DNA of 64,000 nucleotides from Acutalibacter muris (GTDB lineage: Bacteria; Bacillota; Clostridia; Oscillospirales; Acutalibacteraceae), in contig NZ_CP021422.1 in NCBI RefSeq assembly GCF_002201475.1, positions 2,666,001 to 2,730,000 of the forward strand. Direction: 5' to 3'. The notes below the pieces were generated by a model, which saw only the letters and a program-made list of their open reading frames with translations, ran no database searches and was not told the DNA's origin. Made by a program: the position numbers and the translations under genes. Below are positions 57,336 to 64,000 of the stretch, one piece after another. The first letter of the stretch is position 1, and each line of letters opens with the position of its first letter.

Positions 57336-58463
57336 CTATTTTCCTTTCGACCCATAGGCCTCTTTTATTACCTTGTAAATGCGGTTATTAGCGTCCAAAA
57401 TGTCCATTTTCTGTGCGTTTTCCCCCAGACTCTTCAGGCGCTCCGGGTCGGAGAGTATCTTCTCCACCTTTTTCCACAGGGCTTCGCCGGTCAAATCTTT
57501 TTCCTCAATTATCTCCCCCGCGCCCCGCTTCACCAGGGCCATGGCGTTATGGAACTGGTGGTTCTCCGCCACGTTAGGAGAGGGGATAAGTATCGATGCC
57601 TTGCCCTTGGCCTCTATCTCAGAAAGGGTCATGGCCCCCGCCCGGCTTATGACCAGGTCCGCCGCCGCAAGACAGGTGGGCATATTGTGGATATAGTCCA
57701 GCACCCTTATCTGGGGGTTCTTCGGCAGATCCAAGCCGTACTCGGAGAGCTCCTCTAAAAACATGGGGTCGTTTTGGCCGTAGCCGTGGATATGCTGGTA
57801 TTTCCCGCTCTTGGCGCTTTCAGCCAGCATATACGCCGCCGCCCGGTTCAGCATTGCCGCCCCAAGGCTGCCCCCAAAGGACAGCACCAGGGGCCGGGAG
57901 TCCAGGCCCAGCTCCTTTCGGGCCTGCTCACGGTCCATGCGGAGCACCTCGCCCCGGACCGGGTTGCCGGTGATCACCGTGCGCACGCTCTCGTCGAAAT
58001 ATTTCTTCGCGTCCGGCACGGCCAGCAGGACGGTGTGCACCTGCTTTGACAGGAGCTTTGTGGTCACCCCCGGATAGGCGTTGGACTCGTGTATCACCGA
58101 GGGCACGCCCAGCTTTGCCGCCTCGCGTATCACCGGGCCGCTGACATAGCCCCCGGTGCCCACGCACACGTCCGGGGCAAAGTCCTTTATTATCCTCTTG
58201 GTCTCGGCGGTGGCGGTAAAGATGCGCTCCACCGTGCGGAGGTTTTTCATAAGGTTCTTAAAGCTCAGCCTGCGCTGGAAGCCCGATATGGTGATAAAGG
58301 CCATCTCGTACCCGGCCCGGGGCACCAGGCGCTCCTCCATGCCGCCCCTATTGCCCACGTACAGTATCTTTGTATCGGGCTCCTGCTCCCTGAGATAGCC
58401 CGCCACGGCCAAGGCCGGATTTATGTGCCCGGCGGTGCCCCCGCCGGTGAAAAGTACCCTCAT
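57336..58463 (-). CDS. murG: UDP-GlcNAc:undecaprenyl-PP-MurNAc-pentapeptide GlcNAc transferase
   Basis: Makes lipid II from lipid I at the inner membrane face. 375 aa GT-B fold. N-terminal FTGGGTAGHINPALAVA, then GGYVSGPVIREA and IHESNAYPG. C-terminal FGGSLGAAMLN and SRAGAMTLSEIEAKGKASILIPSP (donor-binding). GGGGGAG precedes the start. 18 bp after ftsW. Confidence 0.97.
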   Translation of the reverse strand: MRVLFTGGGTAGHINPALAVAGYLREQEPDTKILYVGNRGGMEERLVPRAGYEMAFITISGFQRRLSFKNLMKNLRTVERIFTATAETKRIIKDFAPDVCVGTGGYVSGPVIREAAKLGVPSVIHESNAYPGVTTKLLSKQVHTVLLAVPDAKKYFDESVRTVITGNPVRGEVLRMDREQARKELGLDSRPLVLSFGGSLGAAMLNRAAAYMLAESAKSGKYQHIHGYGQNDPMFLEELSEYGLDLPKNPQIRVLDYIHNMPTCLAAADLVISRAGAMTLSEIEAKGKASILIPSPNVAENHQFHNAMALVKRGAGEIIEEKDLTGEALWKKVEKILSDPERLKSLGENAQKMDILDANNRIYKVIKEAYGSKGK

Positions 58464-58481
58464 TCGCTTATCTCTCCCCCA

Positions 58482-59768
58482 TCAGGTTTTCTCTACGTTG
58501 GCGCTTCTGGATATATTCAAAAGTATGCCCATCTCGCCCAGCAGCATCAGGAGCGACGTGCCCCCATAGCTGAAAAACGGCAGGCTTATGCCGGTGTTGG
58601 GCACGGTGTTCGTCACCACGCAGATGTTAAGGGCCGCCTGCAGGCCTATCTGCAGCGTCAGCCCCAGGCCCAGCATCATGCCGAACTTATCCTTTGCGTG
58701 CAGGGCGATATGCACCCCCCGCCACACCAGAAGGGCAAAGAGTATCATTATCACCAGCGCCCCGATAAGCCCCAGCTCCTCGCAGACGATGGCGAAGATA
58801 AAGTCGTTCTGGGGCTTGGGAAGGTACATATACTTCTGCCTTGACTGCCCAAGCCCCACCCCGAACAGGCCGCCGGAGCCGATGGCGTACAAAGACTGCC
58901 TTGTCTGCCAGGTGGCGTCGTTCTCCTCAAAGGGGTTCAGCCACACGGCTATGCGGTCCATCTGATAGGCCTCAGAGCCGTCGTCCCCGCCCCGGTTCAT
59001 GTAGAGATACACCACCAACGCCGCCCCCAGGGCCGCCAGTATCAGCCAGCGGAGCCTTGTGCCCCCCACAAACATCATCATAAAGCCCAAAAGACCGATG
59101 ATAAGGGTGCCGGAGAGGTGGTGCTCGGCCATGACCAGCCCGGCGAACACTACGAGCACCAGCCCGAAGGGCAGGGCGCCGTATACGAAGGTGTCCATTT
59201 TATCCTCCCAGCGGGATACCATGTCCGCAAAGAGGAGTATTATGGCGAACTTCGCCACCTCAGAGGGCTGCAAGCGCACGGGCCCCAGCTCCAGCCAGCG
59301 GGTGGCCTCGCCCTCCGAGGTGCCCATTATAAGGGTCAGCGCCAATAGCGCCACCGTGCCCCCGGCCACTATGAGGGTCATCTTGCCCTTATGGTAGTAG
59401 TGGTAGTCGATGGTGGAGATAAAGAACATGGCGATAACGCCGAAAAGGGCAAAGCTCCCCTGGCGCAGGATATAGTAATAGCTGTTGTCCTCACGGTAGT
59501 AGCTTTCGGCGTAGCTGGCGGAAAAGAGCATCACAAGGCCGATGGCCAGAAGCACCATCACAAAGACGAAAAGGGGCATATCCATCCCCTCGCCCAGGGC
59601 GAAAAGCTTATAGTTTATCCTGCGCCTTCTGCGCCGGGGCGCCCGGTTTTCAGAGCGGCCCCGCTCCCTTTCCGGCTCCCCTCCGGGCACGCGGCTCAGG
59701 CCACGAGTTGTTCCAACTCGAGTTGTTCTCCCCGGGGCCGCTCCCGCCCGGGCTGTTCCTGCTGGCAT
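58482..59768 (-). CDS. ftsW: SEDS-family peptidoglycan polymerase FtsW
   Basis: Septal glycan-strand polymerase acting with its class B PBP. 428 aa with about ten helices after a 60-residue Arg-rich cytoplasmic tail that is longer than usual. Family motifs: LGPVRLQPSEVAKFAIILLFADM, QSLYAIGSGGLFGVGLGQSRQKYMYLPKPQNDFIFAIVCEELG, and NTGISLPFFSYGGTSLLMLL. Its place between mraY and murG identifies it as FtsW rather than RodA/SpoVE. GGAAGGAG before the ATG. Confidence 0.95.
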   Translation of the reverse strand: MPAGTARAGAAPGRTTRVGTTRGLSRVPGGEPERERGRSENRAPRRRRRRINYKLFALGEGMDMPLFVFVMVLLAIGLVMLFSASYAESYYREDNSYYYILRQGSFALFGVIAMFFISTIDYHYYHKGKMTLIVAGGTVALLALTLIMGTSEGEATRWLELGPVRLQPSEVAKFAIILLFADMVSRWEDKMDTFVYGALPFGLVLVVFAGLVMAEHHLSGTLIIGLLGFMMMFVGGTRLRWLILAALGAALVVYLYMNRGGDDGSEAYQMDRIAVWLNPFEENDATWQTRQSLYAIGSGGLFGVGLGQSRQKYMYLPKPQNDFIFAIVCEELGLIGALVIMILFALLVWRGVHIALHAKDKFGMMLGLGLTLQIGLQAALNICVVTNTVPNTGISLPFFSYGGTSLLMLLGEMGILLNISRSANVEKT

Positions 59769-59808
59769 AGACAGCGCTCCTTCCGTTTTTTTACTTTATT
59801 CTGTGCCT

Positions 59809-60810
59809 TTATACCCCGTACAATACAGAGAGTACAGCCAAAGCCCCGCCGAGAACCGTTACGGCGCAGAACGCCCCGCATATCTTATATTCGCTCCAGC
59901 CGCACATCTCAAAGTGGTGGTGTATGGGGGACATCTTGAAAAGCCTTTTCCCGCCGGTGTGCTTGAAGTACGCGACTTGTAACACCACGGAGAGTATCTC
60001 CCCCCAGTATATGAGCCCCAAGGGCAGCAGCAGTATCGGCATATCCAGCCCGAAGCTGAGAGCCGCCGCCATCCCCCCCAAAAACAGGGAGCCGGTGTCC
60101 CCCATAAAGACCTTTGCCGGGTGGAGGTTCCAGAGAAGGAACCCAAGGCACGCCGCCGCGGCGGCTGCGGACAGGAGGGTGAGCCCCGCCATATTCATGA
60201 GGGCCGCCGATATCCCCAGGGCCGCGAAGACAAACATGGAGACGCTGGCGCACAGGCCGTCTATGCCGTCGGTGAAGTTCACGGCGTTTGTAAGGCCCAC
60301 TATAAGTATTGCCGCCAGCGGGTAGTATATGAGCCCCAGGTCCACGCTGCCAAAAAAGGGTATCGTGGTGGCGGTGTCGTCCCCGGCAAGGCGCAGGGAG
60401 AGAAGGTACGCCCCGGCCACCAGGAACTGCAGCGCCAGCTTCTGCTTTTCCGTCAGGCCCAGGTTCCGCTTTTTCCTGATGCTTATAAAGTCGTCCATAA
60501 AGCCGATGGCCCCAAAGCCCACGGCCATTAAGAGCCCCCCGAAGACCTTGGAGAGCATAAGGGGCGTCTCCCAGCCCAGCTGTGCATAGCACAGCGGCAG
60601 GCAGAGAAGGGCCGCTATAACAATGCCCAGTATGAACATTACGCCGCCCATCGTGGGGGTGCCCTGCTTGTTCTTATGCCACTTGGGGCCTACCTCCCTG
60701 ATAGTCTGGCCGAATTTCAGCTTATGCAAAAGCGGTATCAGCCAAAAGCCCAGCGCCGCCGTAATCCCGAAGGCGGCCGCCGCCGTCAGAGCCAACCATG
60801 TAGCGTTCAT
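59809..60810 (-). CDS. mraY: Phospho-N-acetylmuramoyl-pentapeptide transferase
   Basis: Transfers phospho-MurNAc-pentapeptide to undecaprenyl phosphate, giving lipid I. 333 aa, about ten helices. Catalytic and family motifs: GTPTMGGVMFILG, IGFMDDFISIRKKRN (DDD-like acidic pair), NAVNFTDGIDGL, MGDTGSLFLGG and PIHHHFEMCGWSEYKI. GAGGAGG before the start. In most bacteria murD follows; here ftsW does. Confidence 0.97.
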   Translation of the reverse strand: MNATWLALTAAAAFGITAALGFWLIPLLHKLKFGQTIREVGPKWHKNKQGTPTMGGVMFILGIVIAALLCLPLCYAQLGWETPLMLSKVFGGLLMAVGFGAIGFMDDFISIRKKRNLGLTEKQKLALQFLVAGAYLLSLRLAGDDTATTIPFFGSVDLGLIYYPLAAILIVGLTNAVNFTDGIDGLCASVSMFVFAALGISAALMNMAGLTLLSAAAAAACLGFLLWNLHPAKVFMGDTGSLFLGGMAAALSFGLDMPILLLPLGLIYWGEILSVVLQVAYFKHTGGKRLFKMSPIHHHFEMCGWSEYKICGAFCAVTVLGGALAVLSVLYGV

Positions 60811-60876
60811 TTTCGCTTCCTCCTCAGCTATTATAGTAACCGCGCGGCTGTGCCGCCGCGGCGCTATACCCTCTGT

Positions 60877-63165
60877 CTATTCCGCCGTGTATATGTCCGT
60901 GTTCACCTTGCTGCCGAAGGTCAGGGTCACCACCGTGCCCTTCTTCACCTTCACCCCGGGCTCTATGCCCTGGAGCATCACCACCGCATCGTCGTCCCGG
61001 CTGCCGTTTATGGTGACCTGAAGGTCGCTTATGGCCGCCTGGAACACGGCGTTGGCAAGGTCCATCTCGAAGAAGTCCGGCACCTCTGTCAGGGTGCTGT
61101 TCACGTCATACCCCGAGGTATACAGCACCACCTTGCCGTTCTGTGGCACAGAGGTCCCCCTCTCGGGGATCTGCTCGGTTATCCGCTGGTCCGGGTCCTC
61201 GCCGCCGATGATATCGTACTCAAGCCCGGCCTCCTCGAGCTCCTCCAGGGCCTCGCTGAGGGTCTTGCCCGCCACCGAGGGGGCCACGGTGTCCCGCTGC
61301 TCGTTGTACTCGTCCTCCGAATACATGACCTCTACCCCCAGATATGGCAGCAGCTCCTGCATTATGGCGGAGAAGATGGGCCCGGCGATGGCGTTGCCCG
61401 CGGTATAGCCGCCGTTATTTAAATCGTCCGGCTCGTCGAAGAACACCAGCAAAGCGTACTTCGGGTCCTCCGCCGGGGCGAAGCCGCAGTAGGAGGCGAT
61501 ATAGGTCATCCGGGCGGTGGGGTCCTTTAACAGGTCCTGGTTGTGCTTATCCACCTTCTCGGAGGTGCCGGTCTTGCCGCAGACCCTATAGCCCGAGACA
61601 TAGCCGCCCCGGGCCGTGCCCGAGGCCACGTTCTGGCGCAGGATGTCGGAAAGGGTGGCGCTGGTGCTCTCGGATATCACCTGGCGGCGGTAGCTCTTGT
61701 CCGCGCTCTTTACGATGTTGCCGTCCCCGTCCACGATCCTGTCCACTATATGTGGCCGCACAAGGTAACCCCCGTTGGCAACCGCCGCCGAGGCGGTTAT
61801 CATCTGTATGGGGGTGATGGAGAAGTTCTGGCCGAAGGACTCCACCACCAGCTCCACCTTGCCCATTTCCTCCCGGCTGTGCAGTATGCTCCCGGCCTCG
61901 CCGGGCAGGTCTATCCCGGTCTTATCCTCAAAGCCGAAGGCCTGCCTGTAGCGGCAGAACACGTCCGGGCCAAGCTCCGCGCCGATGTGCATGAACCATG
62001 GGTTGCAGGAGTTGCAGAGCCCCTCGCGGAAGGTGGTGGTGCCGTGGCCCGAGTGGTTCCAGCAGTGTATGGGGTCCTTGAGCCCCTCGAACTTCTCATA
62101 GCCCTTACAGGTATAGGTGGTGTCCTCGGTGATTATCCCCTCCTCTATGCCCATTGACCCCGTGCACATCTTATAGACCGAGCCCGGGTAATAGAGGTCG
62201 GACACCCCCTTGTTGCGCCACTGGGTGTTCAGAGCCTCCCGCCGGGCCTCCTGCCGCTCCTCACCCTCGGGCAGGGTCTCTATCTCCTTTAAAAGGTTCT
62301 GGTCCAGTATGGTAAAGGGGTCGTTGGGGTCGAAGTTGGGGTGGGTGGCAAGGCCCAGTATGCCCCCGGTGTCCACGTCCATCATCACCGCCACGGCGCC
62401 GTTCTGTATCTTGAACTTCTCTATGCCCTCTGCCAGGTACTTTTCAAGGACGCTCTGCACCGTCTCGTCAATGGTCAGCACCAGGTCATAGCCGTCCTGG
62501 GCCTCCACTATCTGCTCATACTCAAAGGGCATATCCGTGCCGAAGGCGTTCTTTGCCGCCACAAGCCGCCCGGCGCTGCCGGAGAGCTCCTCCTCATAGT
62601 AGAGCTCAAGGCCCACCAGGCCGCTGTTGTCGTCGCCGGTGAAGCCCAGAATATTTGAGGCCACCGTGCCGTAGGGGTAGTACCGCTTATAGTCGGGGAT
62701 AAGGCGTATGCCGTCGCTTATCTTGTTATCCTCCATAAACTTCACTATGCGGTCCCGCACGTCGGTCTCCACCTTGCGCTCCACCACGTCGTAGTAGGAG
62801 CCCGCCACCCCCGTGCGCTCATAGAGCTCCATGGCGTCCAGCTCCAGTATCTCCGAAAGGCCGTTGGCCACTATCCTTCTCAGGTTGTCGTTGTCCGCAA
62901 GGTAGTGGGGCTCTAAGACCACCGTCCAGACCGAGGCGCTCTGGGCCAGGACCTTTGTGCCCGTAGCGTCGTATATGGTGCCCCGCATGGCCGGGAGCCC
63001 GGTACTTCTAAGGCTCTGCTCCAGGGCGGCGGATTTCAGCTCCTCGCCCTCTATGAGCTGCCAGTGCACAAGACTTATAGCCGCCGCGCCAAAGCCCACG
63101 ATAAGCAGGGCGTACATCAGCCCCAGCGCCTTCTTCTTTATTTTTTCTGTGGTGCCCTTTGCCAT
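60877..63165 (-). CDS. Class B penicillin-binding protein with PASTA domains (SpoVD/FtsI type)
   Basis: 762 aa septal or spore-cortex transpeptidase. N-terminal membrane helix (about 12-32), PBP dimerisation domain starting MRGTIYDATGTKVLAQS, transpeptidase domain with SVYK near residue 327 (active Ser), SCN in NSCNPWF, and CGKTGTSEK near 530. Two C-terminal PASTA domains (about 635-690 and 695-755). In Clostridia the gene at this place is usually spoVD, but ftsI function is equally possible; only one such gene is in the cluster. TTGGAGG precedes the start. Confidence 0.94.
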   Translation of the reverse strand: MAKGTTEKIKKKALGLMYALLIVGFGAAAISLVHWQLIEGEELKSAALEQSLRSTGLPAMRGTIYDATGTKVLAQSASVWTVVLEPHYLADNDNLRRIVANGLSEILELDAMELYERTGVAGSYYDVVERKVETDVRDRIVKFMEDNKISDGIRLIPDYKRYYPYGTVASNILGFTGDDNSGLVGLELYYEEELSGSAGRLVAAKNAFGTDMPFEYEQIVEAQDGYDLVLTIDETVQSVLEKYLAEGIEKFKIQNGAVAVMMDVDTGGILGLATHPNFDPNDPFTILDQNLLKEIETLPEGEERQEARREALNTQWRNKGVSDLYYPGSVYKMCTGSMGIEEGIITEDTTYTCKGYEKFEGLKDPIHCWNHSGHGTTTFREGLCNSCNPWFMHIGAELGPDVFCRYRQAFGFEDKTGIDLPGEAGSILHSREEMGKVELVVESFGQNFSITPIQMITASAAVANGGYLVRPHIVDRIVDGDGNIVKSADKSYRRQVISESTSATLSDILRQNVASGTARGGYVSGYRVCGKTGTSEKVDKHNQDLLKDPTARMTYIASYCGFAPAEDPKYALLVFFDEPDDLNNGGYTAGNAIAGPIFSAIMQELLPYLGVEVMYSEDEYNEQRDTVAPSVAGKTLSEALEELEEAGLEYDIIGGEDPDQRITEQIPERGTSVPQNGKVVLYTSGYDVNSTLTEVPDFFEMDLANAVFQAAISDLQVTINGSRDDDAVVMLQGIEPGVKVKKGTVVTLTFGSKVNTDIYTAE

Positions 63166-63271
63166 ACGCCGCCTCCAAGTTTTTTTAGAAAAGCGAGAGC
63201 CAAGATCGGGATTGGCCCTCGTTTTGCGTTCTTCTTTATTTTTATTCGCATAGGCCGGCGCTTATGCGCGG

Positions 63272-63293
63272 GACTTGGCCGCAGGCCAATGTC
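63272..63293 (-). repeat. Fragment of the dispersed palindromic element (copy 3)
   Basis: GACTTGGCC, 4 nt, GGCCAATGTC: the right-arm palindrome of the element, truncated, in the gap between the PBP and ftsL. Confidence 0.6.
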
Positions 63294-63840
63294 AGGCGAA
63301 CAGCTCTTTAATCTGCGCCCACATTCTCTCAAACCACGAACCCCCGCCGGTCTCCTGCACCACCGTGCCCTTGTCCTGCTGGGTCACGTGCAGGTACACC
63401 ACCTGGGACGAGCTCAGCTTTCCCATGCCCAGCTCCTCCACGGCGTACTGCTCCACCTGGGCGTCGGTCATCTTCTGGGCCGCCTGCATGGTAAGCTGCA
63501 CCTCCAGGCTCTGGGCCTCCTCAAGGTCGTTTTTTGTGGCGGATATCTCCTCGTTTATCTCCGCCAGCTGCACCTCGCTCACCAGGGCCGCCGCGCTCAC
63601 CCCGCCCACAAGCAGTATCGCCAGCATACACTTCACGATGGCCGTGGTGTTGCGCCGCAGCTTTTTCCGGGTCTCCTGCTTCTCCCGCTGCCGCTCCTGC
63701 CGCCGGGGCAGCTCCACTACCTTTCTTTCCGGCTGCTCCTCTATCTGCGGCTGTTCAAGGGCGTAATCGTCTATTACCGCCCCATTGGAGCTTATATCTT
63801 CAAAATATGAAAAGTCATAGGCCTCCGCTCGGTTTGCCAT
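63292..63840 (-). CDS. ftsL: FtsL-like cell division protein
   Basis: 182 aa bitopic protein: an acidic then basic cytoplasmic part (VELPRRQERQREKQETRKKLRR), one membrane helix (about 76-97, AIVKCMLAILLVGGVSAAALV), and a coiled coil (LAEINEEISATKNDLEEAQSLEVQL) typical of FtsL/DivIC, which hold FtsQ and the SEDS-PBP pair together. The ATG at 63840 follows GGGGGGAG by 7 nt. Assignment rests on topology and its place between rsmH and the PBP; sequence is poorly conserved in this family. Confidence 0.8.
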   Translation of the reverse strand: MANRAEAYDFSYFEDISSNGAVIDDYALEQPQIEEQPERKVVELPRRQERQREKQETRKKLRRNTTAIVKCMLAILLVGGVSAAALVSEVQLAEINEEISATKNDLEEAQSLEVQLTMQAAQKMTDAQVEQYAVEELGMGKLSSSQVVYLHVTQQDKGTVVQETGGGSWFERMWAQIKELFA

Positions 63841-63947
63841 TCGCTGTCTCCCCCCGCCAAATACTTTATCCTGCTCCGCCAGAGCTCCGCAAGCCAAAGT
63901 ACCGGCCTTTTTTCACTCACCCAAAAATTTTACCGTTCCAAAAGTAA

Positions 63948-64000
63948 TTACAGCTTCTCCAGGACCCTGAGTCTTGCGCTCCTGGCCCTCGGATTCTCCT
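63948..64000 (-). CDS. rsmH: 16S rRNA m4C1402 methyltransferase RsmH (3' end only)
   Basis: Only the last 17 codons are in the window, ending NPRARSARLRVLEKL, the typical closing motif of RsmH (MraW). It heads the dcw cluster just as in most bacteria. The rest lies beyond the right edge. Confidence 0.85.
   Translation of the reverse strand, partial: ENPRARSARLRVLEKL

Overview
The window comes from a GC-rich, motile, spore-forming member of the Clostridia, most likely an Oscillospiraceae/Ruminococcaceae-type gut bacterium. The reasons are these: chemotaxis and flagellar genes lie beside sporulation genes (spoVAD, spoIID, a SpoVD-type PBP); Shine-Dalgarno sequences are strong (GGAGG) with frequent GTG/TTG starts; and gene order is Firmicute-like (SRP RNA-dnaX-ybaB-recR; a ylqG/ylqH-type pair; a dcw cluster). 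AUA and AGG codons are common despite the high GC.

Layout. 1-5.4 kb (minus): cheA-cheW-cheR-cheB, then flgM and the start of flgN. A FliK-like/FlhB-like pair and a PilZ (c-di-GMP) protein diverge from cheA. 8.3-13.6 kb: a 1793-aa SLH-domain surface protein. 13.7-22.5 kb (minus): an EF-G-like GTPase, a pseudo-P-type-ATPase membrane protein with an acidic repeat and its partner rlmB, spoVAD, and a PIG-V-like mannosyltransferase. 22.5-26 kb (plus): SRP RNA, dnaX, ybaB, recR, smpB. 26-31.4 kb: pepF, a low-molecular-weight phosphatase and a sugar isomerase (minus), a SEC-C protein, cca, and a solitary mazF. 31.5-37 kb (plus): aroD, a two-domain AAA protein, and a complete siderophore/haem/B12-type ABC importer. 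37-39.3 kb: trmO and five small XRE regulators with palindromic operators. 39.3-43.4 kb (minus): a sugar isomerase/oxidoreductase operon with a 49-aa leader protein, a MerR-GyrI regulator with a classical 19-bp-spacer promoter, and a nucleotidyltransferase. 43.4-50.1 kb: gap, spoIID and citrate synthase, interspersed with three type I toxin-antitoxin-like loci and a small RNA. 50.1-53 kb (minus): CDF transporter, lone fumarase beta subunit, GNAT, VOC. 53-64 kb (minus): the dcw cluster rsmH-ftsL-spoVD/ftsI-mraY-ftsW-murG-(GNAT)-murA-ftsQ-ftsZ, without murC/D/E/F or ftsA.

The most original content is in the non-coding DNA between 43.4 and 50.1 kb. Two homologous 26-27-aa hydrophobic peptides (both start MGK, contain LIYI and end in Cys) are each read from a good sigma-A promoter. 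Each is overlapped at its 3' end by a convergent antisense RNA whose promoter matches TTGACA-17-TATAAT exactly. A third locus has the same convergent plan around a 31-aa holin-like toxin peptide. Other notable items are a dispersed palindromic element (25.4, 52.4 and 63.3 kb), a flgM promoter embedded in the upstream hairpin, and an XRE cluster with one operator type per gene.

All calls were made by reading the sequence; no database searches were run. Starts were chosen from ribosome-binding sites and so differ in places from the longest open frame.
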